In this document: positions 26,559 to 35,178 of the stretch, in pieces | Layout of the letters: each line of letters opens with the position of its first letter | Position numbering within the stretch: the stretch's first letter is position 1 | NCBI RefSeq assembly: GCF_014650755.1 | Contig: NZ_BMVO01000001.1 | Location: 310,001-374,000, forward strand | Source of the DNA: Streptomyces chryseus | GTDB lineage: Bacteria; Actinomycetota; Actinomycetes; Streptomycetales; Streptomycetaceae | DNA length: 64,000 nucleotides | Direction: 5' to 3' | The notes under the pieces: model-generated | What the model saw: the letters and a program-made list of their open reading frames with translations, nothing else | The model's database searches: none | Told to the model about the DNA's origin: nothing | Made by a program: the position numbers and the translations under genes

Positions 26559-27905
26559 CTACTCCCCCGCCGTCGCGTGTTCGGCCGCCGCCCGCACGTC
26601 GATCTCGCGCCAGAAGCCCGCTCGGATCGCGTACCGGTCGTGCTCGTCGATCTGGTCGTCCTTGTGTGCCAGCAGGCCGAATCTCGCGGCGTAACGGAGC
26701 AGTTCACCGTCGATGCGGTGCGGAATCCTCGGGTACATCGTCGACAGTTTCTGCGTGTGGCCCGGGTCGGGGAGCCGTTCCATCCACCGCCGGGCAAAGA
26801 CCTGGCCGACCTCGAAGGGGTCGCCGCCGACCGTGGTGATGTCCTCCTCGCGGTCCGCCCAGCGCTGCTCGGCGCTGGTCAGTTGCGCCAGCGTCGGCAG
26901 CGAGGCGGTCTCGGGCGGCTCACCGAGGTGTCCGCCGCCCGGGCGTTCGGCCCAGCCCTTGTCGGACGACCAGCGCAGCGTCACTCCGGCGGCGATTCCC
27001 GGCGCCGGCTGCGCGTTCCCGTTCGGGTGCGGATGCTGCGCCGCCTGCGCGCCGGGGCCGCGCAGGCCGGCGAGGTCCTTGGGGGTCGGCACGCCGCGCG
27101 TGCCGTGCGCCGGGTGCGGCTCCTGGGAGCCGTTGGCGGTGGGGGCGGGAGCCGGTGCGGGGGCCCCGGTGTCCGCTGTCCCGGGGGTGCCGTTCGGCGC
27201 GGTCGCGCCCGGGGCGCCCGCCTGCTCCCGGGCCGCCCGCTCCGCGCGTTCGGCCCGCTCCGCCGAAGCGGCGAGCGCCGACTCCGGCAGGGGGGCCGAC
27301 AGGATCGCGGCGATTTCCGGCCGCGGGACCGGCGGTGGCGCGCAGATCCCGGTGAGGTCCTTGGCCCGTACGGCCTGGGTGATCCACGCGCGGTCGAGGA
27401 CGCGCCGCTCGTCGGCCTCGGCGACCAGGTCCTCGGACTGGTTGTAGTCCCCGTCGGCGGCCTGGACCGCCCACAGGTGCACCGCCACTCCGTGCTCCTT
27501 GGCGGACATGAGCCCCGGTAGCAGATCCCCGTCCCCGGTCACCAGCACGATGTCCGAGCAGGCGCGATTTCTGGCCAGCTCGGTCAGCTCGGCGTGCATC
27601 GCCGCGTCGACGCCCTTCTGGGCCCACCGCCCGTCGCTGCGGGTCAGGGCGCCGAGCCGGACCGTCACGCGCGGCATGACGCGCAGCCGCCGGTGCTCGG
27701 GCTGCGGGACGCGGTCGGGTGCGCCGTCGAACCAGTAGATACGGAGCAGTGGTTGTTCCGTGTCCGCCTCGGCCCGTTCGCGCAGGCCCTGGATGAGAGC
27801 CGCGTGATCCACGGTGATGCGGGAGCGGGCCGGTTCTCCGGCGAGCAGGCTCGCGGCGGCGCCCAGCAAGTAGCCGGCGTCCACCAGGACGACGCAGCGG
27901 TCCAC
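26559..27905 (-). CDS. NYN (PIN-like) domain protein
   Basis: A 448-residue protein whose first 165 residues form a NYN/PIN-like nuclease fold: VVLVDAGYLLG with the first acidic residue (D9), RIYWFDGAPDR, KGVDAAMHAEL and the acidic patch VLVTGDGDLLPGL. These features suggest RNA cleavage. A long Ala/Pro/Gly linker (about 215-310) leads to a second conserved helical region holding AEQRWADREEDI, FARRWMERLPD and the end GFWREIDVRAAAEH. The start was set by AGAGG lying 9 nt before the GTG at 27905; a GTG three codons upstream is directly against it. No target is evident; it faces the 59-aa protein gene. Confidence 0.75.
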   Translation of the reverse strand: MDRCVVLVDAGYLLGAAASLLAGEPARSRITVDHAALIQGLRERAEADTEQPLLRIYWFDGAPDRVPQPEHRRLRVMPRVTVRLGALTRSDGRWAQKGVDAAMHAELTELARNRACSDIVLVTGDGDLLPGLMSAKEHGVAVHLWAVQAADGDYNQSEDLVAEADERRVLDRAWITQAVRAKDLTGICAPPPVPRPEIAAILSAPLPESALAASAERAERAERAAREQAGAPGATAPNGTPGTADTGAPAPAPAPTANGSQEPHPAHGTRGVPTPKDLAGLRGPGAQAAQHPHPNGNAQPAPGIAAGVTLRWSSDKGWAERPGGGHLGEPPETASLPTLAQLTSAEQRWADREEDITTVGGDPFEVGQVFARRWMERLPDPGHTQKLSTMYPRIPHRIDGELLRYAARFGLLAHKDDQIDEHDRYAIRAGFWREIDVRAAAEHATAGE

Positions 27906-28157
27906 GCGTTCCACCCTCTTTCGGGAACCTCGGGATCGAAAGGTGCTTCGGGGATTCGGGAGTGCTTCGGGCTTCCTTGGAGTCTGCCCGACTGCGTGAG
28001 GGTTAACGGCCGGAACTCGATCATCGGCGTGGCGGACGCCGAAGTTGCCGCGCGACGACCCCAATTACGCACGGTAATGATCCAAAATGCGAGCTATGCC
28101 CTCCTGTGTGAATCTGGTCCCGGCCCTGGCCCCCAGACCCGCACAGGAGGCAGCACC

Positions 28158-28337
28158 ATGGCCAAGAACAAGAATCGCAAGCAGGGCGCCACTCAGGACC
28201 GCGCGTCCTCGGCAGCCCGTGGAACCGAGCAGGCCAAGGACAGCGCCTTCGAGTCCCACGCCCAGCCGCAGACGCACGCCCAGGGCAGCCCCGCCGACGT
28301 GGCCCGCAAGCACCAGCGGCGCTTCGGCCACAACTGA
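28158..28337 (+). CDS. Small basic hydrophilic protein (59 aa)
   Basis: A 59-residue protein, Lys/Arg-rich at both ends (AKNKNRKQG at the start, ARKHQRRFGHN at the end) with a Gln/Ala/Ser-rich middle and no hydrophobic core, so probably disordered. A very good Shine-Dalgarno (AGGAGG) 8 nt before the ATG and a strong terminator behind it argue that it is a real, well-translated gene. I believe similar small proteins are widespread in Streptomyces. The 252-nt upstream gap is comparatively AT-rich (around 28005-28100) and must hold its promoter, but I could not pick one set of boxes with confidence. Function unknown. Confidence 0.75.
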   Translation: MAKNKNRKQGATQDRASSAARGTEQAKDSAFESHAQPQTHAQGSPADVARKHQRRFGHN

Positions 28338-28362
28338 TCACACTGAGTAAATGGCTGAGCAA

Positions 28363-28406
28363 GCGAGAAGGGGCGCACCCATGACGACGGGTACGCCCCT
28401 TCTCGC
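28363..28406. terminator. Strong bidirectional terminator between the 59-aa gene and dnaE
   Basis: A perfect 13-bp stem (GCGAGAAGGGGCG with its complement), extended after one mismatch by four more pairs. It lies between convergent genes. Read on either strand, the stem contributes CCCCTTCTCG, the closest to a U-rich arm seen here. Confidence 0.75.
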
Positions 28407-28420
28407 ACGCGCGCCGGTGC

Positions 28421-31400
28421 TCAGCCCGCCAGGCAGGACGGGCCGAGCAGCACCTTCAGGTCCCCGAAGAGCGCGGGGTCCGGCTGCACGCGGTGCCGGT
28501 CGAGCCGCAGCACCGTGGTCTTGCGCGCCCCCTGGAGCCTGATCCGCACCTCCGTGTTGCCCCGGTGGTGCTTGAGGATCTCGCCGAGCTTGGTCACCAT
28601 CGGCGGCGTCACCTTCACCGTGGGGATCGTCAGAACCACGGGCGCGTTCGTGCCGGCGGACGACACGTCCGGGACCATCAGCTCCATCGCGACGAGCCGC
28701 GGCACGTCCTCGCGCTTGTCGAGCCGCCCCTTGACGAAGACCACCGTGTCCTCGACGAGCTGGGTCGACACGAGCTGGTACGTCGCCGGGAAGAACATGC
28801 ACTCGATGGAGCCGGCCAGATCCTCGACGGTCGCGATCGCCCACGCGTTGCCCTGCTTGGTCATCTTGCGCTGGAGGCCCGAGATGATGCCGCCGACGGT
28901 GACGATCGCGCCGTCGGAGTGCTCGCCGCCGGTGAGCTGCGAGATCGAGGCGTCGGCCTTGTCCGACAGGACGTGCTCAAGACCGAAGAGCGGGTGGTCG
29001 GAGACGTACAGGCCGAGCATCTCGCGCTCCTGCGCGAGCAGGTACGACTTCTCCCACTCGACGTCGGAGAACTCGACGTCGAGTCCGAAGCCCGGCTCGT
29101 CGCTCTCCGCCTCCCCCATGCCGCCGAAGAGGTCGAACTGCCCCTCGGCCTCCTTGCGCTTGACCTGCACCACGTTGTCGATCATCGGCTCGTGGTGCGC
29201 GACGAGGCCCTTGCGGGTGTGGCCCATCTCGTCGAAGGCGCCGGCCTTGATGAGGGATTCGACGGTTCGCTTGTTGCAGACGACCGCCTCGACCTTGTCC
29301 AGGAAGTCGGGGAAGGAGCTGTACTTCCCCTTCGCCTTGCGGCACCGGATGATCGAGTCCACGACGTTCTGGCCGACGTTGCGAATGGCGGTCAGGCCGA
29401 AGAGGATCACGTCGTCGCCCTGCGCGGCGAAGTTCGACTCGGACTCGTTCACGTTCGGCGGGAGCACCTTGATGCCCATGCGCCGGCACTCGTTCAGGTA
29501 GACGGCCGACTTGTCCTTGTCGTCCTTGACCGAGGTCAGCAGCGCCGCCATGTACTCGGCGGGGTAGTTCGCCTTGAGGTACGCCGTCCAGTAGGTGACC
29601 AGTCCGTACGCCGAGGAGTGCGCCTTGTTGAACGCGTATCCGGCGAAGGGGACCAGCACGTCCCACAGCGCCTGGATCGCCGCGTCGGAGTACCCCTTCT
29701 TCTTCGCGCCCGCCTGGAAGAGCACGAAGTTCTTCTGGAGCTCGTCGGGCTTCTTCTTACCCATGACGCGGCGCAGGATGTCGGCCTCGCCGAGCGAGTA
29801 ACCCGCGATGATCTGCGCGGCCTTCTGCACCTGCTCCTGGTACACGATCAGGCCGTACGTCAGGCCGAGGACCTCCTTGAGGGGCTCCTCCAGCTCCGGG
29901 TGGATCGGCGTGATCTCCTGCTGGCCGTTCTTGCGCAGCGCGTAGTTCGTATGCGAGTTCATGCCCATCGGGCCCGGCCGGTACAGGGCCGAGACGGCGG
30001 AAATGTCCTCGAAGTTGTCGGGCTTCATCAGCCGCAGCAGGGACCGCATCGGGCCGCCGTCGAACTGGAAGACGCCGAGCGTGTCACCTCGGCAGAGCAG
30101 TTCGTACGTCGCCGGATCGTCGAGCGGGAGGCTGAGCAGCTCCAGGTCGATGCCCTTGTTGGACTTCACCATCTTGACGGCGTCGTCCATGATCGTGAGG
30201 TTGCGCAGGCCGAGGAAGTCCATCTTCAGCAGGCCGAGCGACTCGCAGCTCGGGTAGTCCCACTGCGTGATCGTCACGCCGTCGGTGTGCCGCACCCAGA
30301 CGGGCACGTGGTCGGTGATCGTCTCGCTGGACATGATCACGCCGGCCGCGTGGACACCCATCTGCCGGACCAGGCCCTCGACGCCCTTCGCGGTGTCGAT
30401 GACCTTCTTCACGTCCGGCTCGTTCTCGTACATCCCCCGGATCTCGCCCGCCTCGCTGTAGCGCGGGTGCTTGGGGTCGGTGATGCCGTTGAGGTCGATG
30501 CCCTTGCCGAGGACGTCGGCGGGCATGGCCTTGGTGAGCCGGTCGCCCATCGCGTACGGGTAGCCGAGGACGCGCGCGGAGTCCTTGATCGCGTTCTTGG
30601 CCTTGATCTTTCCGTACGTGCCGATCATGGCGACCTTGTCGGCGCCGTACTTCTCGGTGACGTACCGGATCACCTCGCCGCGCCTGCGCTCGTCGAAGTC
30701 GATGTCGACATCGGGCATCGAGATGCGCTCGGGGTTGAGGAACCGCTCGAAGATCAGGCCGTGCTCGATCGGGTCGAGGTCGGTGATGCCCATGGCGTAC
30801 GCGACGATCGAGCCGGCCGCCGAGCCACGGCCGGGGCCGACCGCGATGCCGTTGTTCTTGGCCCACATGATGAAGTCGGCGACCACCAGGAAGTAACCCG
30901 GGAAGCCCATGTCGATGATGATCTTCATCTCGTACTCGACCTGCTTGAGCCGGTCGTCCGGGATGCCGGTCGGGAAGCGGCGGGCCATGCCGCGCATGGT
31001 CTCCTCGCGGAACCACGTCACCTCGGTGTACCCCTCGGGCACATCGAACTTGGGCATCAGGTTCCGCTCCTTGAACCAGCCCTCCGTGTCGATCTGCTGC
31101 GCGACCAGGAGCGTGTTGGCGCAGCCCTCCTGCCAGGCGTCGGAGGAGTCGACGGCGTACATCTCGTCGGTCGACTTCAGGTAGTAGCCGGTGCCGTCGA
31201 AGCGGAAGCGGTCCGGGTCGGAGAGGTTCTTGCCGGTCTGGATGCACAGGAGGGCGTCGTGCGCGCTCGCCTCGTGGGAGTAGGTGTAGTGCGAGTCGTT
31301 GGTGACCAGCGGCGGGATGCCCAGCTTCTTGCCGATCTCGAGGAGACCGTCACGGACCCGGCGCTCGATCTCGATGCCGTGGTCCATCAGCTCCAGGAAA

Positions 31401-31960
31401 TACCGGCCCTCGCCGAAGATGTCCTTGTAGTCCGACGCGGCCTGGACCGCCTCGTCGAACTGGCCGAGCCGCAGCCGGGTCTGCACCTCGCCCGACGGGC
31501 ACCCGGTGGAGGCGATCAGGCCCTCGGACCACTGCGAGATGGTCTCCTTGTCCATGCGCGGCCACTTCGTGAGCCAGCCCTCGGCGTACGCGTCCGAGGA
31601 CAGCCGGAAGAGGTTGTGCAGGCCGGTCTTGTTCGCCGCCCAGATCGTCTTGTGCGTATATCCACCGGAACCGGACACGTCGTCGCGCTTCTGGTGCGGC
31701 TGGCCCCACTGGATGCGCCGCTTGTTGCGCCGCGACTCGGGGGCGACGTACGCCTCGATGCCGATGATCGGCGTCACGCCGGCCTTCTGCGCCGAGTGGA
31801 AGAAGTCGTACGCCCCGTGCAGGTTGCCGTGGTCGGTCATCGCGATGTGCGACATGCCCATCTCGTTGCAGGCGTCGAACATGTCCTTGAGCCGCGCGGC
31901 ACCGTCCAGCAGCGAGTACTGGGTGTGTACGTGAAGGTGCGTGAAGGGCGGCTTGGTCAC
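28421..31960 (-). CDS. dnaE: DNA polymerase III alpha subunit
   Basis: The replicative polymerase catalytic subunit, 1179 residues, the size I recall for Streptomyces DnaE. The N-terminal PHP domain begins THLHVHTQYSLLDGAA and has MTDHGNLHGAYDF; the palm contains the catalytic acidic triad region PDVDIDFDERRRGEVI near residues 415-430 and GRGSAAGSIVAY just before it; then the tHhH and beta-binding regions, an OB fold (TVGGIISGLQRK) and a short tail. The GTG at 31960 begins the conserved TKPPFTHLHVHTQ and has GGAGG about 9 nt upstream. A long frame in front of this GTG looks non-coding. Confidence 0.97.
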   Translation of the reverse strand: MTKPPFTHLHVHTQYSLLDGAARLKDMFDACNEMGMSHIAMTDHGNLHGAYDFFHSAQKAGVTPIIGIEAYVAPESRRNKRRIQWGQPHQKRDDVSGSGGYTHKTIWAANKTGLHNLFRLSSDAYAEGWLTKWPRMDKETISQWSEGLIASTGCPSGEVQTRLRLGQFDEAVQAASDYKDIFGEGRYFLELMDHGIEIERRVRDGLLEIGKKLGIPPLVTNDSHYTYSHEASAHDALLCIQTGKNLSDPDRFRFDGTGYYLKSTDEMYAVDSSDAWQEGCANTLLVAQQIDTEGWFKERNLMPKFDVPEGYTEVTWFREETMRGMARRFPTGIPDDRLKQVEYEMKIIIDMGFPGYFLVVADFIMWAKNNGIAVGPGRGSAAGSIVAYAMGITDLDPIEHGLIFERFLNPERISMPDVDIDFDERRRGEVIRYVTEKYGADKVAMIGTYGKIKAKNAIKDSARVLGYPYAMGDRLTKAMPADVLGKGIDLNGITDPKHPRYSEAGEIRGMYENEPDVKKVIDTAKGVEGLVRQMGVHAAGVIMSSETITDHVPVWVRHTDGVTITQWDYPSCESLGLLKMDFLGLRNLTIMDDAVKMVKSNKGIDLELLSLPLDDPATYELLCRGDTLGVFQFDGGPMRSLLRLMKPDNFEDISAVSALYRPGPMGMNSHTNYALRKNGQQEITPIHPELEEPLKEVLGLTYGLIVYQEQVQKAAQIIAGYSLGEADILRRVMGKKKPDELQKNFVLFQAGAKKKGYSDAAIQALWDVLVPFAGYAFNKAHSSAYGLVTYWTAYLKANYPAEYMAALLTSVKDDKDKSAVYLNECRRMGIKVLPPNVNESESNFAAQGDDVILFGLTAIRNVGQNVVDSIIRCRKAKGKYSSFPDFLDKVEAVVCNKRTVESLIKAGAFDEMGHTRKGLVAHHEPMIDNVVQVKRKEAEGQFDLFGGMGEAESDEPGFGLDVEFSDVEWEKSYLLAQEREMLGLYVSDHPLFGLEHVLSDKADASISQLTGGEHSDGAIVTVGGIISGLQRKMTKQGNAWAIATVEDLAGSIECMFFPATYQLVSTQLVEDTVVFVKGRLDKREDVPRLVAMELMVPDVSSAGTNAPVVLTIPTVKVTPPMVTKLGEILKHHRGNTEVRIRLQGARKTTVLRLDRHRVQPDPALFGDLKVLLGPSCLAG

Positions 31961-32125
31961 GGCGAGGGCCTCCGGCAGAGCGGTCGACGGGTTGGGTGGA
32001 CAGCTCGGAAGTCTACGTCGGCCGACTGACAACGAAGGGGCACTCACGAGTACGGTCACGCGTTGGACACAGGGAAAGCCCTGTCCACTTTGTCGAAAAC
32101 GTCATGCACCAGGAGGCAACCGGCG

Positions 32126-33460
32126 ATGTCGGTCCAGCAGACAGACGCCGCTCAGCGCGGCGAGCAGATCCTCGCCGTCTTCGAGACCGCGTTCGGCCGG
32201 CTCCTGGCCGCCGACCCCGCCGCCTTCCGGGTGAAGTTCCGCAAGATGGCCGCCTCCGCCTTCGCCTTCTACCGGGGCACCGCCTGCCTGTTCTACGCCG
32301 ACCTGGAGCGCGAGCAGCACGGCGGGCCGTACCTGGACGAGCGAACGGGCAGGGTGTGGATCCACGGCGACCTGCACGCCGAGAACTTCGGCACGTACAT
32401 GGACTCCCAGGGCCGGCTGATCTTCAACGTCAACGACTTCGACGAGGCGTACGTCGGCCCCTTCACCTGGGACCTCAAGCGCTTCGCCGCGTCCGTCGCG
32501 CTCATCGGCTACGCCAAGGCGCTCAGCGACGAGCAGATCACCGAGCTGGTGCTGACGTACGCCGCCGCCTACCGCGAGCGCATCCGCTCCCTGGCCACCG
32601 GCACCAAGAGCGGCGATATATCGGAGCTGCCGCCGTTCACGCTGGACACGGCCGAGGGGCCGCTGCTCGGCGCGCTGCGCTCCGCCCGCTCGCTGACCCG
32701 CTTCGGACTGCTCGACTCGATGACCGAGATCCGTGACTTCGAGCGCCGCTTCGCCCCCGGCGGCGGCTCCGTCGACCTCGACGCCGCCACCCGCTACAAG
32801 GTGCTCGCGGCCTTCGACGGCTACCTGGAGACGCTGCCCGAGGCCAGCCTGACCCGCCCCGACTCGTACCGGGTGAAGGACGTCGTCGGGCGGCGCGGCA
32901 TCGGGATCGGGTCCGCCGGCCTGCCGTCGTACAACATCCTGCTCGAAGGCAACAGTGACGCCCTGGAGAACGACGTCGTCATCTACATGAAGCAGGCGCA
33001 GACCCCGGCCGTCTCCCGGCACATCACCGACGGCGCCGTCCGCGACTACTTCCAGCACGAGGGCCACCGCACGGTCATCTCGCAGCGCGCCCTGCAGGCG
33101 CACGCCGACCCGTGGCTCGGCTGGACGGAGCTGGACGGGTCGGGACAGCTGGTCGCGGAGGTCTCGCCGTACGCCGTGGACCTGGACTGGTCGGACATCG
33201 ACGACCTGGACGAGATCGCGGCCGTCGTCGCGGACCTCGGCCGGGCGACGGCGACGATGCACTCGGCGGCGGACGACGAGAGCGGCCACTCGCTGGTGCC
33301 GTTCTCCACCGAGCGGGCCATCGACGCGGCGATCGCGGGCGACGAGGAGAGCTTCGGGGACCTGCTGGTGGACTTCGCGCACTCCTACGGGGCGCGGGCG
33401 CGGGCCGACCACCAGATCTTCGTGGACCTGTTCAGGAATGGCCGGATCCCGGGCCTCTGA
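32126..33460 (+). CDS. DUF2252 protein with kinase-like active-site motifs
   Basis: A 444-residue protein of the DUF2252 family, function unknown. HGDLHAENFG at residues 80-89 and NDFDEAYVGPFTWDL at 103-117 are strikingly like the catalytic loop (HGDxxxxN) and metal-binding aspartate of aminoglycoside phosphotransferases, so a kinase-like fold and small-molecule phosphorylation are reasonable inferences, not established. Start chosen because AGGAGG lies 9 nt before this ATG; an earlier in-frame ATG at 32063 lies in the putative leader. Divergent from dnaE across 165 nt that contain a small hairpin (GGACACAGGG / CCCTGTCC). Confidence 0.8.
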   Translation: MSVQQTDAAQRGEQILAVFETAFGRLLAADPAAFRVKFRKMAASAFAFYRGTACLFYADLEREQHGGPYLDERTGRVWIHGDLHAENFGTYMDSQGRLIFNVNDFDEAYVGPFTWDLKRFAASVALIGYAKALSDEQITELVLTYAAAYRERIRSLATGTKSGDISELPPFTLDTAEGPLLGALRSARSLTRFGLLDSMTEIRDFERRFAPGGGSVDLDAATRYKVLAAFDGYLETLPEASLTRPDSYRVKDVVGRRGIGIGSAGLPSYNILLEGNSDALENDVVIYMKQAQTPAVSRHITDGAVRDYFQHEGHRTVISQRALQAHADPWLGWTELDGSGQLVAEVSPYAVDLDWSDIDDLDEIAAVVADLGRATATMHSAADDESGHSLVPFSTERAIDAAIAGDEESFGDLLVDFAHSYGARARADHQIFVDLFRNGRIPGL

Positions 33461-33533
33461 GCGGCCTCGCGTGCGGCCGGGCGGCCGCGGCTTTAGGGCT
33501 CCCTTACAGCGAGCCGTGGCAAACTCACATTCC

Positions 33534-34226
33534 ATGGACGTTTCGGGGACGCAGCTGAGGGTGGTGCGCGCGGCGCTTTTCACCGCGCTCGTCGTCACGC
33601 TCTCCGTCGCGTCCCACGTGCTGCTCTCCCGGGTCCCGCTGCCGCTGACCGTGGTGGCCGGGATCGCGGCGGCCGTGTTCGCCGTCGCGTACGCGCTGGC
33701 GGGGCGCGAGCGCGGCTTCGGCGCCATCGCCGGACTGCTCGTACCGCTGGAGCTGGCGGCCGACACCGTCTTCACCACCGGGCAGCACCTCTGTTACGGC
33801 GCCGCGGGCGGGCCGGTGGCGGGCTCCTTGCGCTCGGTCGGGTTCGACGTGCTGTGCGGGGAGGGCGGCGGGCTCGGCGCTCCGCTCGTCGCGGCCACCG
33901 GGCCCCGGGAGAGCGTCGCCGCGCTCCTCGGCTCCCCCGATCCGGCGCTGCCCTGGATGCTCCTCGCCGCCCATGTCGCGGTGGGGCTGCTCGCCGCGGC
34001 CTGGCTGCGGCGGGGTGAGGCCGCGCTCGCCCGTCTGGTGCGCAGCGTGGCCGCGTTCACCTTCCGGCCGCTGCTGGTCGCCGTCGCGGCGGCCGGCGCG
34101 GTCCGCCTGCCCGTACGCCGCGCCGTGCGGCCCGCGCGCCGGGTCCGCGCCGCCGGCGCGGACCGTCTGTTCGTGCACTCCGTGGGACGCAGGGGACCAC
34201 CTCGCCCGGCTCGCGCCCTCGCCTGA
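33534..34226 (+). CDS. Putative integral membrane protein
   Basis: A 230-residue protein with about four or five membrane helices (near 12-30, 35-55, 60-80, 140-160 and 180-198) and a very basic C-terminal tail. Two cysteines in the middle loops (TTGQHLCYGAAGG and GFDVLCGEGGG) might form a disulfide outside the cell; the downstream gene, 51 nt later, encodes a DsbA-like protein, so the pair could work together. I do not recognise the family. The start is the ATG just after a short AT-richer stretch; no strong Shine-Dalgarno. Confidence 0.6.
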   Translation: MDVSGTQLRVVRAALFTALVVTLSVASHVLLSRVPLPLTVVAGIAAAVFAVAYALAGRERGFGAIAGLLVPLELAADTVFTTGQHLCYGAAGGPVAGSLRSVGFDVLCGEGGGLGAPLVAATGPRESVAALLGSPDPALPWMLLAAHVAVGLLAAAWLRRGEAALARLVRSVAAFTFRPLLVAVAAAGAVRLPVRRAVRPARRVRAAGADRLFVHSVGRRGPPRPARALA

Positions 34227-34277
34227 GCCCGGCCCAGTACCCCTCATCCCTTTCTTTCCCGTACGGAGAACACGACC

Positions 34278-35093
34278 ATGAGCGCACGCAACAACCAGGC
34301 CAACAAGGCGGCTGCCCGCGAGCGGCTGCGCGTCGAGCGCGAACGCCAGGCCAAGAAGGACAGGACGCGCCGCCAGTTGATCGTCGCCGCGTCGATCGTC
34401 GGCGTCCTCGCGGTGGCCGGCGGCGTCGGCTACGGCGTCATGCAGGCGAACCAGCCCTCGGCCTGGGAAGCCGCCAAGAACGAGAAGCAGGTCGTCACGC
34501 CCGCCCACAGCGAGGGCGAGAACGGCACCACCGTCGTCGTCGGCAAGAAGGACGCGAAGAAGACGCTGGAGCTGTACGAGGACTCGCGCTGCCCCGTCTG
34601 CGCCACCTTCGAGCAGGCGAACGGCGAGACGATCAAGAAGGACGTCGACGCCGGCAAGTACAAGGTCAAGTACATCGGCGCCACCTTCATCGACACGACC
34701 ATCCCCGGCGAGGGCTCGCGCAACGCGCTGAGCGCGCTGGGCGCCGCGCTCGACGTCAGCCCCGAGGCGTTCCTGGAGTACAAGGGCGCGCTGTACTCGC
34801 AGCAGAACCACCCGGCCGAGCAGGACGACAAGTTCGCCGAGGACGACTACCTGATCAAGGTGGCCGACGAGGTGGCAGCCCTCAAGGGCAACAAGAAGTT
34901 CCAGAAGAACGTGCAGGACGGCACGTTCGACGCCTGGGCGCTGAAGATGTCGTCCGTCTTCGACAAGAGCGGCGTGAAGGGCACCCCGGCGCTCAAGATG
35001 GACGGCAAGGTCGTCGCCGGATCGGACGGCAAGAACCCGCCCATGACGCCCGCCGAGTTCAAGACCGCGATCGACAAGGCCCTCAAGGGCTAG
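34278..35093 (+). CDS. Membrane-anchored DsbA-like thioredoxin-fold protein
   Basis: A 271-residue protein built like the one at 4761-5750 but without the proline-rich tail: a basic cytosolic N-terminus, one helix at about 33-54, then a DsbA-like domain with the redox motif CPVC (C105, C108) in ELYEDSRCPVCATFE and the cis-Pro region GTPALKMDG. Unusually lysine-rich for this genome (about one residue in nine). Probably an extracytoplasmic thiol oxidase or isomerase. GGAGA lies 8-12 nt before the ATG. A near-perfect hairpin ends the transcript. Confidence 0.85.
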   Translation: MSARNNQANKAAARERLRVERERQAKKDRTRRQLIVAASIVGVLAVAGGVGYGVMQANQPSAWEAAKNEKQVVTPAHSEGENGTTVVVGKKDAKKTLELYEDSRCPVCATFEQANGETIKKDVDAGKYKVKYIGATFIDTTIPGEGSRNALSALGAALDVSPEAFLEYKGALYSQQNHPAEQDDKFAEDDYLIKVADEVAALKGNKKFQKNVQDGTFDAWALKMSSVFDKSGVKGTPALKMDGKVVAGSDGKNPPMTPAEFKTAIDKALKG

Positions 35094-35113
35094 CCCGCAC
35101 ACGGCACTTCACC

Positions 35114-35151
35114 CAAGGGTGGGCGAACGTTCTCGCGTTTGCCCACCCTTG
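35114..35151 (+). terminator. Hairpin terminator after the DsbA-like gene
   Basis: A 16-bp stem (starting CAAGGGTGGGC) with one G-U pair and a 6-nt loop TTCTCG, 21 nt after the stop codon. No U-tract. It is also directly upstream of the phoD promoter region. Confidence 0.7.
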
Positions 35152-35156
35152 AGCTG

Positions 35157-35172
35157 TACTGATCAGTAATGT
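35157..35172 (+). promoter_or_regulatory. phoD-type gene: 12-bp palindrome overlapping a likely -10 box
   Basis: TACTGATCAGTA (35157-35168) is a perfect palindrome whose last two bases begin TAATGT (35167-35172), a good -10 box placed 6 nt before the GTG start. The transcript would thus be leaderless, which fits the lack of a Shine-Dalgarno. A protein on the palindrome would block the promoter. Confidence 0.45.
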
Positions 35173-35178
35173 ACGGCC

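Noticed and set aside
28493..32029. A 1178-codon open frame on the opposite strand of dnaE
   Set aside because: Composition (Arg/Gly/Val/Asp/His-rich, no motif) is what a GC-rich shadow of a real gene gives; dnaE has full domain support.
35094..35178. PHO boxes upstream of the phoD-type gene
   Set aside because: TTCACCC occurs once (35109-35115), but no second unit with 11-nt spacing follows; not enough for PhoP control.
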